Shown: positions 1 to 7,176 of the stretch, piece by piece | How positions within the stretch are numbered: position 1 is the first letter of the stretch | Layout: every line of letters begins with the position of its first letter | Assembly (NCBI RefSeq): GCF_013364275.1 | Contig: NZ_CP054932.1 | Coordinates: forward strand, 6,076,001-6,140,000 | Source of the DNA: Actinomadura sp. NAK00032 | GTDB taxonomy: Bacteria; Actinomycetota; Actinomycetes; Streptosporangiales; Streptosporangiaceae | Length of the DNA: 64,000 bases | Reading direction: 5' to 3' | Notes under the pieces: generated by a model | The model's database searches: none | Told to the model about the DNA's origin: nothing | The model's input: only the letters and a program-made list of their open reading frames with translations | Translations under genes and position numbers: made by a program

Positions 1-632
1 AGCGCGCGCAGGCCGTCGAGGTAGGTGTCCCGCTCGGTCAGCGGCCCCCAGCGTTCGGCGACCTCCGCCAGCCTCGGCAGCTCCGTGCCGTCCAGCTCGG
101 CGAAGACGCGCTCGCGGTAGGTGGGCCGGTCGTCGCCGGCGCGGCGGCGGGCCGCCGCCGACCGGACGATGATCTCGCCGGCGGTGTAGTACCAGATCGC
201 CCGGTACCCGTGGACGGCCCGTTCGGGGCTCAGCCCGAGCTCGGCCAGGCCCGCCAGGATCTGGTCCACGAACCACAGCGCCGACGTCGCCATCAGGTCG
301 TCGGCGGTGAGCACCTCGACGATCCACGGGCAGGCCGCGAGCGCCTCGCGGATCGCCGCCGCCATGGCGACCACGCGTTCGCGCGGGTCGGCCGGGACGG
401 CGGGGCGGCGCAGCGTCCGCGCGGCGTAGTCGTCCAGCAGCAGCAGGAGCAGCTCCTCCTTGTCGCGGACGTGGTGGTACAGCGCCATGGGGGTGCTGCC
501 GACCTCCCCCGCGAGCCGGCGCATCGTCAGCTTCCCGACGCCCTCCTCGTCCACGATCCGGCGGGCGGCGTCGAGGATCTCCGCGCGGGAGATGCGGGGC
601 GGCCGGCCCCGCTGGGCGGACTGTCGCGGCAT
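1..632 (-). CDS. TetR-family transcriptional regulator (3' end off the window)
   Basis: The reading frame starts at 632 and runs off the left edge, leaving about 210 residues. The N-terminus (MPRQSAQRGRPPRISRAEI) leads into a TetR helix-turn-helix: an ILDAARRIVDEEG helix, then LTMRRLAGEVG, then STPMALYHHVRDKEELL. The rest is the helical ligand-binding part, with WYYTAGEIIV resembling the TetR_C family of tetracycline-type repressors. The gene is divergent from an MFS exporter, with only 54 bases between the start codons, which is the classical repressor/efflux-pump layout. It most likely represses the exporter and itself through the inverted repeat at 678-697. The inducer cannot be read from sequence. 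The missing C-terminus is only an effect of the window edge. Confidence 0.9.
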   Translation of the reverse strand, partial: MPRQSAQRGRPPRISRAEILDAARRIVDEEGVGKLTMRRLAGEVGSTPMALYHHVRDKEELLLLLLDDYAARTLRRPAVPADPRERVVAMAAAIREALAACPWIVEVLTADDLMATSALWFVDQILAGLAELGLSPERAVHGYRAIWYYTAGEIIVRSAAARRRAGDDRPTYRERVFAELDGTELPRLAEVAERWGPLTERDTYLDGLRA

Positions 633-674
633 GCCCCCATCATCGCGGGCTCGACACGGCGCGGCATCTCGGGC

Positions 675-697
675 TATTTTTCTTACATGTACAAAAA
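675..697 (+). promoter_or_regulatory. leaderless -10 box (TATTTT) and TetR operator candidate over the exporter start codon
   Basis: TATTTT at 675-680 lies six bases before the ATG at 687, so the transcript probably starts at the start codon. An imperfect inverted repeat centred between 687 and 688 (TTTT-N2-TTACATGTA-N-AAAA, 678-697) covers the -10 box and the start. It is the only AT-rich patch between the divergent regulator and exporter genes. Confidence 0.55.
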
Positions 698-2129
698 TAC
701 TCGGGGGCGACCCGGGGTGGTGCTCGCGGCCGCGTCCGTCGCACAGTTCGTCGTCGCCCTGGACATGGCGGTGGTCAACGTCGCACTGCCCGCGATCCGG
801 GCCGGCCTCGGCTTCGCGCCGGTCGGCCTGGCCTGGGTCGTGCACGTCTACGCGCTCACCTTCGGCGGGTTCCTGCTGCTCGGCGGCCGGGCCGGCGACC
901 TGTACGGGCGGCGCCGGCTGTTCACCGCCGGCCTCGTCGTCTTCGGACTGTGCTCCCTCGCCGGCGGCCTCGCCCAGGCGCCCTGGCAGCTCGTCGCCGC
1001 CCGCGCCGGGCAGGGCCTCGGCGCCGCGGCGGTCGCGCCGGCCGCCCTCGCCCTGCTCACCACGACCTTCGAGGGCCGCGCCCGCGTCCGCGCGCTCGGC
1101 GTCTGGAGCGCGGTGAACGCGGCGGGCGGCGCCCTCGGCGTCCTCGCCGGCGGGCTGCTGACCGAGTACGCGGGCTGGCGCTGGGTGATGCTGGTCAACC
1201 TGCCCATCGTCGCGGCGGCCCTGGCGCTCGTCCCGGCGGGCGTGCCCGCGGCGGCGGGCACCGCCGCGCGGGACCGGCTGGACGTCCTCGGCGCGGTCCT
1301 CGCGACCGGCGGCATCGGGCTGCTGGTGGTCGGCGTCGTCCGCACCGACACGCTCGGCTGGACGTCCCCGGCGACGCTCGGCACCCTCGCGGCGGCGGCC
1401 GTGCTCCTCGCGGCGTTCGCCTTCGCCGAGTCCCGGTCCGCGTCGCCGCTCGTCCGCCTCGGCCTGCTGCGCGGCCGCTGGGTGGCGGGCGCGAACGTCA
1501 TCGTGTTCCTCGCCGCCGCCGGCCAGTTCTCCGCCTTCTACTTCGTGTCGCTCTACCTGCAGGAGGTGCTCGGGATGGGGGCGGCCGCGACCGGCGCCGC
1601 GTTCCTGCCCTTCTCCCTCGGGCTGGTCGCCGGCACCGTGGCCGCCACCCGCATCACCTCGGCCCGCTCCCCGCGCGCGGCGCTGATCCCCGGCGGGCTG
1701 CTCGGCGCGGCGGGCCTCGGCTGGTTCGCGTTCATCAGCCCGGGCGGCGGGTTCCTCACCGACGTCCTCGGCCCGTCCCTGCTCTGCAGCGTCGGCACCG
1801 GCCTCGTGCTCGCCCCGGTCACCGTCGCGGCCACCACCGGCGTCGCGCCCCGTGAGGCGGGGATGGCCTCGGGCCTGGTCAACAGCTCCCGCCAGCTCGG
1901 CGGCTGCGTCGGGTTGGCGGCCCTCGCCACCGTCGCCGCCCACCGCACCGGCGGCGCCGCGACCGCGTCCGCGCTGAACGACGGCTACGCCCTGAGCCTC
2001 ACCGTCGCCGCCGCCCTCTTCCTCGTCGCGGCCGCCGCCGCGGCGGCGCTCCCCCGCCGCGCTCCCGCCTCCGCGCGGCCGCCCGCACCCGAACCCACGC
2101 AAGACCGACTGGAAGGAACACGCTCATGA
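687..2129 (+). CDS. MFS drug exporter, DHA2-type (14-TM-like)
   Basis: This is a 480-aa integral membrane transporter of the major facilitator superfamily. It opens with VLAAASVAQFVVALDMAVVNVALPAI, the TM1 signature of DHA2 (EmrB/QacA-type) proton-coupled drug exporters. The loop 2-3 motif follows (GGRAGDLYGRRR), then motif C-like glycine-rich helices (NAAGGALGVLAGGLL) and WRWVMLVNLP. The length and about 14 hydrophobic segments fit DHA2. The start at 687 was chosen because a -10 box sits six bases upstream and the membrane signature begins just after it; the frame is open further upstream but there it overlaps the TetR gene. It overlaps the cupin gene by four bases. Substrate unknown; regulation by the divergent TetR protein is inferred. 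Confidence 0.92.
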   Translation: MYKNTRGRPGVVLAAASVAQFVVALDMAVVNVALPAIRAGLGFAPVGLAWVVHVYALTFGGFLLLGGRAGDLYGRRRLFTAGLVVFGLCSLAGGLAQAPWQLVAARAGQGLGAAAVAPAALALLTTTFEGRARVRALGVWSAVNAAGGALGVLAGGLLTEYAGWRWVMLVNLPIVAAALALVPAGVPAAAGTAARDRLDVLGAVLATGGIGLLVVGVVRTDTLGWTSPATLGTLAAAAVLLAAFAFAESRSASPLVRLGLLRGRWVAGANVIVFLAAAGQFSAFYFVSLYLQEVLGMGAAATGAAFLPFSLGLVAGTVAATRITSARSPRAALIPGGLLGAAGLGWFAFISPGGGFLTDVLGPSLLCSVGTGLVLAPVTVAATTGVAPREAGMASGLVNSSRQLGGCVGLAALATVAAHRTGGAATASALNDGYALSLTVAAALFLVAAAAAAALPRRAPASARPPAPEPTQDRLEGTRS

Positions 2130-2512
2130 ATCCGATCGATCTGTTCGAGTCCGCCCTCGCGTTCCACCCCGGCGGCGCCGTCCGCGCCGGCGAGCCGCGC
2201 ATGACCACCGACGACGGCGGCTGGCAGCTCGCGGCCTTCCGCGTGCGCACCGACGCGGACGTGCACGCCGACCACTGGGAGGTGCATCCGGCCGCGGAGG
2301 AGGCGGTGTGCTGCCTGTCCGGCGGCCTGCGGATCTACTTCCGCCCCGAGGAGCCGGGCGGCGAGGAGGAGATGGCGCGGCTGGCCCCCGGCACCGCGGT
2401 CATCGTGCCGCGCGGGCGCTGGCACCGCCTCGAACTGGACGGACCGAGCGAGATCATGTCCATCGGCCTGCGCCGCGGCTCCCGCCAGGAGCGGCGAACC
2501 GACGCGCCCTGA
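2126..2512 (+). CDS. small cupin-domain protein
   Basis: A 128-aa single-domain protein with a cupin fold: DADVHADHWEVHPAAEEAVCCLSGGLRIYF resembles cupin motif 1 and PGTAVIVPRGRWHRLELDG is motif 2. Cupins of this size often bind a metal and a small ligand, but no specific reaction can be assigned. Translation starts at 2126 inside the exporter's stop codon (ATGA), with the Shine-Dalgarno GGAAGGA at 2111-2117, so it is translationally coupled to the MFS gene. A role in handling or sensing the exported compound is an inference from this coupling only. Confidence 0.8.
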   Translation: MNPIDLFESALAFHPGGAVRAGEPRMTTDDGGWQLAAFRVRTDADVHADHWEVHPAAEEAVCCLSGGLRIYFRPEEPGGEEEMARLAPGTAVIVPRGRWHRLELDGPSEIMSIGLRRGSRQERRTDAP

Positions 2513-2523
2513 CAAGCGCCGGT

Positions 2524-2549
2524 GGCCGCGCCCGCCTTCGGGCGCGGCC
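2524..2549. terminator. bidirectional hairpin terminator
   Basis: A perfect 11-bp stem (GGCCGCGCCCG / CGGGCGCGGCC) with a four-base loop (CCTT) lies between the convergent cupin and CoA-transferase genes. There is no U-tract, as is usual in high-G+C actinobacteria. Confidence 0.75.
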
Positions 2550-2561
2550 GCCGGGGCGAGG

Positions 2562-3707
2562 TCAGGACTGGACGACGGCGCCCTCCTTCAGGAGGGTGTC
2601 GGCGTCGTCGAAGCCGAGGTCGTCCAGGACGGCGCGGGTCTGGCCGCCGGGCAGGGCGGGGACGCCGTCGGTCGCGCCGGGGGTGCGGGAGAAGCGCGGC
2701 GCGGGGGCGGGCTGGCGGTGCCCGGCCATCTCGGGGAAGACGTCCCGGGCCGTGTTGTAGGGGTGCTCGGCGGCCTCGTTCATGGACAGGACGGGGGCCA
2801 CGCACGCGTCGCTGGGGACGAAGACCTCCGTCCACTCGTCCCGGGTGCGGGTGCGGAAGACGGCGGCGAAGCGGTCCCGCAGGACGGGCCAGCCGTCGTG
2901 GTCGTGCTGGTGGGGAAGGTCCTCGCCGTCGAGGCCGAGCAGCCGGATGAACTCGGCGTAGAACTGCGGCTCGATGGCGCCGACGGCCATGTGCCGCCCG
3001 TCGGAGGTCTCGTAGACGTCGTACCAGGGGGCGCCGGTGTCGAGCATGTTGACGCCGCGGCGGTCCTCCCAGAGGCCGCCCGCGAGGAAGCCGTGGATGA
3101 AGGTGGACAGGTGGGCGGTGCCGTCCACGATCGCGGCGTCCACGACCTGGCCCTTGCCGCTCGCCCGCGACTCCAGCAGCGCGGACAGCACGCCGACGAT
3201 CAGGTACATGCTGCCGCCGGCGAAGTCGCCGAGCAGGTTCATCGGGACCTGCGGCGGGCCGCCCGCGCGGCCGATGGCGTGCAGGGCGCCGGTCACCGCG
3301 ATGTAGCCGACGTCATGGCCGGCGGTGTGGGCGAGCGGCCCCTCCTGCCCCCAGCCGGTCATGCGGCCGTAGACGAGCCTGGAGTTGCGGGCGAGGCAGT
3401 CGTCCGGGCCGATGCCGAGGCGCTCGGTGACGCCGGGGCGGAACCCTTCGAGCAGCACGTCGGACTTCTCGACCAGGCGGAGGACGACCTCCCGGCCGCG
3501 CTCGCTCTTCAGGTCGATGGCGATGGACCGCTTGCCGCGGTTGCTGAAGTCGGTGCCGCCGGCCGCCTCGCCCGGCCGGACGGCGGAGGCCCGGTCCACC
3601 CGGATCACGTCGGCGCCGAGGTCGGCCAGCAGCATCGCCGCGAACGGCCCGGGCCCGATCCCGGCCAGCTCGATCACCCGTACCCCGGACAGCGGCCCCT
3701 TGCCCAT
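2562..3707 (-). CDS. CaiB/BaiF CoA-transferase family protein, alpha-methylacyl-CoA racemase-like
   Basis: A 381-aa class III CoA-transferase fold protein. The N-terminus (LSGVRVIELAGIGPGPFAAMLLADLGADVIRVD) and the catalytic residues match alpha-methylacyl-CoA racemases: H131 and D132 in AGHDVGY, D161 in LLGDFAGGS and E246 in GAIEPQF. These correspond to the His/Asp/Glu set of the mycobacterial racemase Mcr, and the Asp nucleophile context of true CoA transferases is not evident. The probable reaction is epimerisation of 2-methylacyl-CoA thioesters during branched-chain lipid or sterol side-chain catabolism in the cytoplasm. An AGGGAG ribosome-binding site precedes the start at 3707. The next gene upstream, on the same strand, begins 72 bases away and is unrelated. 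Confidence 0.88.
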   Translation of the reverse strand: MGKGPLSGVRVIELAGIGPGPFAAMLLADLGADVIRVDRASAVRPGEAAGGTDFSNRGKRSIAIDLKSERGREVVLRLVEKSDVLLEGFRPGVTERLGIGPDDCLARNSRLVYGRMTGWGQEGPLAHTAGHDVGYIAVTGALHAIGRAGGPPQVPMNLLGDFAGGSMYLIVGVLSALLESRASGKGQVVDAAIVDGTAHLSTFIHGFLAGGLWEDRRGVNMLDTGAPWYDVYETSDGRHMAVGAIEPQFYAEFIRLLGLDGEDLPHQHDHDGWPVLRDRFAAVFRTRTRDEWTEVFVPSDACVAPVLSMNEAAEHPYNTARDVFPEMAGHRQPAPAPRFSRTPGATDGVPALPGGQTRAVLDDLGFDDADTLLKEGAVVQS

Positions 3708-3779
3708 CTGCGACTCCCTGAATCGTGTTCGGTGTGCCCCCAGTGTGCACCATCCAGGTAAGCGCGTGCTGACGCGGGC

Positions 3780-5327
3780 TCAGCGGGCGGTCAGGGCGAC
3801 CGGTGTGCGCGGCGTGCCGGTGCCGACGAGCAGGCCCTTGCGCGTCGTCGAGCGCTCGACGCCGCCCGCGTGCGGGACCAGGCCGCGCCCCGCCGCCGCC
3901 ACGTAGTACCAGCGGTCCGAGGGGGCCTGCCACCAGGTCCCGCTGACCGGCCGGGCCGGGTCGCACGCGCCGGTGGCGCGGTCGTCCGCGCCGAGCAGCA
4001 CCGCCTGCCCGGTGGTCCCGCCCGCCGCGTACGCCAGCCGGGCGCAGATCCAGTCGGCGGACGGGCCGCCGTGCGGCAGCCGCCCGGACCAGAAGTCGTG
4101 CGCGGTCGCCGCGGCCACCGGCCGCGCGGGGCGCGGCGTCGCGCAGGCCACCCGGTCCCAGGTGGCGCGGGCGCCCTTCCCCAGGCGGGCCGGGCGGTCG
4201 GCGCCGCCCGGCCGCCACGACGGCGTGTGGTAGCCGAGGTCGGCGGCGCGCGGGCCGCCGAGGTCGCCGACCGTGCGGGAGCCGAGGTGGAACAGCGGGC
4301 CCCGCCCGCAGTCGGTGCGCGCGCGGACGGGCGCGGTCACGCCGCCGGACACGGGCAGCGCGTCCCCGCCGAAAGTCTCGGGCGGCGGCTCCCAGGGGGC
4401 GATGAGGTAGCGGCCGCCGCCGAGGGCGATCGGGGCGGACGGGCCGGTGCCGGCGGCGGTGACCTCCAGCCGTCCCGGGGTGTAGCGGGCCAGCCGGTCG
4501 CCGCGGCGCATGACGGCGAGGGGCGTGCCGTCGAGGCGGCCCGCGTACAGGAGCTGGGCGGTGCCGCCCGCGGCGCGGCGGCCGGCGGGCGCGGCCGCCC
4601 ACGCGGCGGCGGCGCGCCGGGTGAACGCCCGGTCGCCGGCGAGGTCGCCGCGCGCGGGCCAGGCGTCCAGGGTGCGGGCGCCGCGCGTCCAGGCGCCCGG
4701 GGCGGCCGACACGAGCCGCGGCGGACGCGCGGACGTCGCGCGGGAGTCGTCGTGCTCGGTGGCGACCAGCGCGCCGACGAGCCCGGCGGTGAGGATCGCG
4801 GCGGTCGCGAGCGGCAGCACCGACCGGGTGCGGACGGGCCGCAGCGTCTCGGCGTCGAACCGGTCGGCGCCGCGCGGCGCGGGCACCCGGACCGCCTCGG
4901 CGGCGCGGATCGTCGACCAGGGGTCGCGCACCCCGAGCTGGATCAGCTGGTCGCGGATCTCGTACCGGGGCAGCCCCTCCACGTACCGGAGCACGTAGGC
5001 GGCGCGGACGTGCGGCGCGAGCCGGGACAGCGCCGCGGTCAGCGCCGGGTCGGGCAGCCGCGCGGGCAGCGCCCGCAGCCAGGGGCCGAGGCCGATCTGG
5101 AGGCGGCGGGAGGGGCGCAGCGCGCGGCGCAGCACGCGGGTGCGGCGCCGGGCGAGCCCGGCGGCGGACCGGTCCCGCGCGCCGCGCGCGGTGCCGTCCA
5201 CGATCCGGCGGGCGATCGCCAGCCGGTACACGCGCCTGCCCTTGCCCGGCAGAACGAAATACGCCATCCGGACAAGGTCCGGGTACGCCGATTTGGCCGG
5301 CGGCGTTTCCGTCCGGGCATTCGTCAT
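3780..5327 (-). CDS. single-pass membrane protein with a sigma-region-4-like N-terminal domain
   Basis: A 515-aa protein I cannot name. Residues 1-165 are cytoplasmic and basic, and contain ALSRLAPHVRAAYVLRYVEG followed by LPRYEIRDQLIQLGV. This looks like the LPxxxRxxxxLRYxEGLxxxEIA pattern of sigma-70 region 4 helix-turn-helices, though degenerate. One transmembrane helix follows (SVLPLATAAILTAGLVGALVA), then an outside domain of about 320 residues with several Cys and Trp (DRVACATPRPARPV, WICARLAYAA). The start was set at the ATG at 5327, behind GGAAG; a GTG at 5342 is possible. No recognisable sigma region 2 is present, so it is unlikely to be a working sigma factor. A membrane-tethered regulator is one possibility. 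It is divergent from a Ser/Thr kinase. Confidence 0.6.
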   Translation of the reverse strand: MTNARTETPPAKSAYPDLVRMAYFVLPGKGRRVYRLAIARRIVDGTARGARDRSAAGLARRRTRVLRRALRPSRRLQIGLGPWLRALPARLPDPALTAALSRLAPHVRAAYVLRYVEGLPRYEIRDQLIQLGVRDPWSTIRAAEAVRVPAPRGADRFDAETLRPVRTRSVLPLATAAILTAGLVGALVATEHDDSRATSARPPRLVSAAPGAWTRGARTLDAWPARGDLAGDRAFTRRAAAAWAAAPAGRRAAGGTAQLLYAGRLDGTPLAVMRRGDRLARYTPGRLEVTAAGTGPSAPIALGGGRYLIAPWEPPPETFGGDALPVSGGVTAPVRARTDCGRGPLFHLGSRTVGDLGGPRAADLGYHTPSWRPGGADRPARLGKGARATWDRVACATPRPARPVAAATAHDFWSGRLPHGGPSADWICARLAYAAGGTTGQAVLLGADDRATGACDPARPVSGTWWQAPSDRWYYVAAAGRGLVPHAGGVERSTTRKGLLVGTGTPRTPVALTAR

Positions 5328-5604
5328 GACATCTTCCGTCACGGCGGGCCACTCCCTCTGGGCCGTTCCTCGATCGCGGAAATCCGAGGTTAGAGCGCTG
5401 CGGGCGACGGTCGGCGCGAAATTGGGAGAACGATTAACCGGCCGCAAAGAAATGTCATCTCATTTCCGTATGCGGCCCGCGCCGGGGCGGGAGGCACTAC
5501 GCTGATGGGCTCCCGGGGTACCGTCCCGCGCCGCACGGCGCCGGACCCGCGCGCCCCCGCCGCGTCCGGGACGAGACGAGCGACGGAGAGGGATTCCCGG
5601 ATCC
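5328..5604. promoter_or_regulatory. divergent intergenic region with probable promoters both ways
   Basis: This 277-base gap is the longest in the window. It is relatively AT-rich around 5420-5470. On the minus strand TAACCT (complement of 5387-5392) is a possible -10 box for the membrane protein. On the plus strand TACGCT (5498-5503) is a possible -10 box for the kinase, giving a leader of roughly 95 bases. No clear -35 elements or operators were seen. Confidence 0.35.
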
Positions 5605-7122
5605 ATGACGGAGGACGTCCCGGGCTACCGGGTGCTGGAGCAGGTCGGCGAGGGCGGCTTCAGCGTCGTGTACCGCGCGCACCAGGAGCGCCTCGACCGG
5701 ACGGTCGCGCTGAAGGTGCTGTCGGTCGGCGCGGTGGACGCCGCGGCCATGCGGCGCTTCCAGCGCGAATGCAAGATCACCGGGCGGCTGTCCGGGCATC
5801 CGAACATCGTGACCGTGCTGGACACCGGCACCACCCGCGCCGGCCGGCCCTACATCGCGATGGAGTACTTCGAGCACGGCGCGCTCACCGACCGGCTCGC
5901 CGCGGAGGGGCCGCTGCCGGTCGCGGACGTGCTGCGGATCGGGGTGAAGACGGCGGGCGCGCTCGCCGCCACCCACGAGACCGACGTCCTGCACCGGGAC
6001 GTCAAGCCGCAGAACGTGCTGCTGTCGCGGTACGGGGAGCCGGCGCTCGCCGACTTCGGCATCGCCCGCCTGGTCGACTCCTTCGACGCCACGCACACCC
6101 AGGCGTTCACACCGAACCACGCCGCGCCCGAGGTGCTGGAGGGCCGGCCGCCCGGCGTCGGCGCCGACGTCTACTCGCTCGGCTCGACGCTGTACCAGCT
6201 GCTCGCGGGGCGGCCGGCGTTCAAGGGCCCGCCCGGCGAGGGCATCGCGCCGCTGATGCTGCGGATCCTGCACGAGCCGCCGCCGATCCCCCGGGCCGAC
6301 GTCCCGCCGCAGGTCGCGGACGTCCTCGGGCACGCGATGGCGAAGGCGCCCGAGCAGCGCTTCGCGTCCGCCGTGGAGTTCGCGCGGGCGCTCCAGCGCG
6401 TGCAGGCCGAACTGGGCCTGCCCGTCACGGACCTGGCCATCGACGGCGCCGGCGCGCAGCCCTCCCCCGCGCCCGGTCCGCCCGGTCCGCCGCTCGTGCC
6501 CGAGTGGGCGCCCACGGCGGGCGACCCGCACGCGCGCAGCCTCGGCAGGACGGGCCCGACGACCCCGCACACCGGCCCGGCGGGCCCGCCCCCGCCGCCG
6601 CTTCCCGCGCGGCCGCACGACGGGCCGCGCCGCGGGCTGATCGTCGCGGCCGGCGTCGCGCTCGCGGGCGGGCTCGCGCTCGGCGTCGGCGCGCTCGCGC
6701 TGGCGAACCGCGGCGGGGATCCGGAGAAGGACAAGCAGGGCGCCGCCCCGCAGCCGTCCCAGACCGCCCCGCAGGCGCAGAGCCAGCACGGGCCGGTGAC
6801 GGCCGAGGACCTCGCCGCGCTGCGCCCGCGCAAGCTCACCGTCCGGCAGACCGGGCGGACGGCCGTGCTCCGCTGGACGCTGCCGGCCGGCGCGCGGGCC
6901 CTGCCGCTGCTCGTCCAGCGGCAGCCCGCCGGGTCGAAGGCGGTGACGACGGCCCCGGCCGGGTCGCGGTCGGCGACCGTGCCGGGCCTGCGGCCGAAGG
7001 CGACCGCCTGCTTCAAGGTGGGCGCGGTGGTACGCCTCACCCAGGGCCGGGCGCCGGACGTCGCCTGGTCGGCCCCCGCCTGCCTGCGCCCGGCGAAGGG
7101 CGGCGCGGCACCGCGCGGCTGA
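5605..7122 (+). CDS. transmembrane serine/threonine protein kinase (PknB family)
   Basis: A 505-aa Hanks-type kinase. Residues 8-265 form the kinase domain, with the glycine loop GEGGFSVVYRA, K37 in VALKVL, the catalytic HRDVKPQN (130-137), DFG (150-152) and AAPE in place of APE. All key residues are present. A Pro-rich linker, one transmembrane helix (GLIVAAGVALAGGLALGVGALALA, near residue 350) and an outside domain of about 100 residues resembling fibronectin type III follow; there are no PASTA repeats. AGAGGGA precedes the start. It is convergent with a membrane FN3/propeller protein and lies a few kb from a MoxR/DUF58 operon, a neighbourhood often seen for such kinases in actinobacteria. 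Its substrates are unknown. Confidence 0.92.
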   Translation: MTEDVPGYRVLEQVGEGGFSVVYRAHQERLDRTVALKVLSVGAVDAAAMRRFQRECKITGRLSGHPNIVTVLDTGTTRAGRPYIAMEYFEHGALTDRLAAEGPLPVADVLRIGVKTAGALAATHETDVLHRDVKPQNVLLSRYGEPALADFGIARLVDSFDATHTQAFTPNHAAPEVLEGRPPGVGADVYSLGSTLYQLLAGRPAFKGPPGEGIAPLMLRILHEPPPIPRADVPPQVADVLGHAMAKAPEQRFASAVEFARALQRVQAELGLPVTDLAIDGAGAQPSPAPGPPGPPLVPEWAPTAGDPHARSLGRTGPTTPHTGPAGPPPPPLPARPHDGPRRGLIVAAGVALAGGLALGVGALALANRGGDPEKDKQGAAPQPSQTAPQAQSQHGPVTAEDLAALRPRKLTVRQTGRTAVLRWTLPAGARALPLLVQRQPAGSKAVTTAPAGSRSATVPGLRPKATACFKVGAVVRLTQGRAPDVAWSAPACLRPAKGGAAPRG

Positions 7123-7128
7123 CGGACC

Positions 7129-7176
7129 GCCCTACCGTCTGGAAGTGCGGCTAGCCGCACTTCCAGACGGTAGGGC
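7129..7176. terminator. perfect 48-bp palindrome at convergent gene ends
   Basis: Two 24-base arms (7129-7152 and 7153-7176) are exact reverse complements with no intervening bases; the centre is GGCTAGCC. As RNA it forms a very strong hairpin on both strands and probably terminates both the kinase and the FN3 genes. The right arm is also coding: it contains the last eight codons and stop (TAG, 7151-7153) of the FN3 protein. Confidence 0.8.

Noticed and set aside
5505..7154. Long plus-strand frame overlapping the kinase gene
   Set aside because: It is Arg/Ala/Pro-rich without motifs and runs in another frame of the kinase gene. Its end resembles the FN3 C-terminus only because of the 48-bp palindrome.
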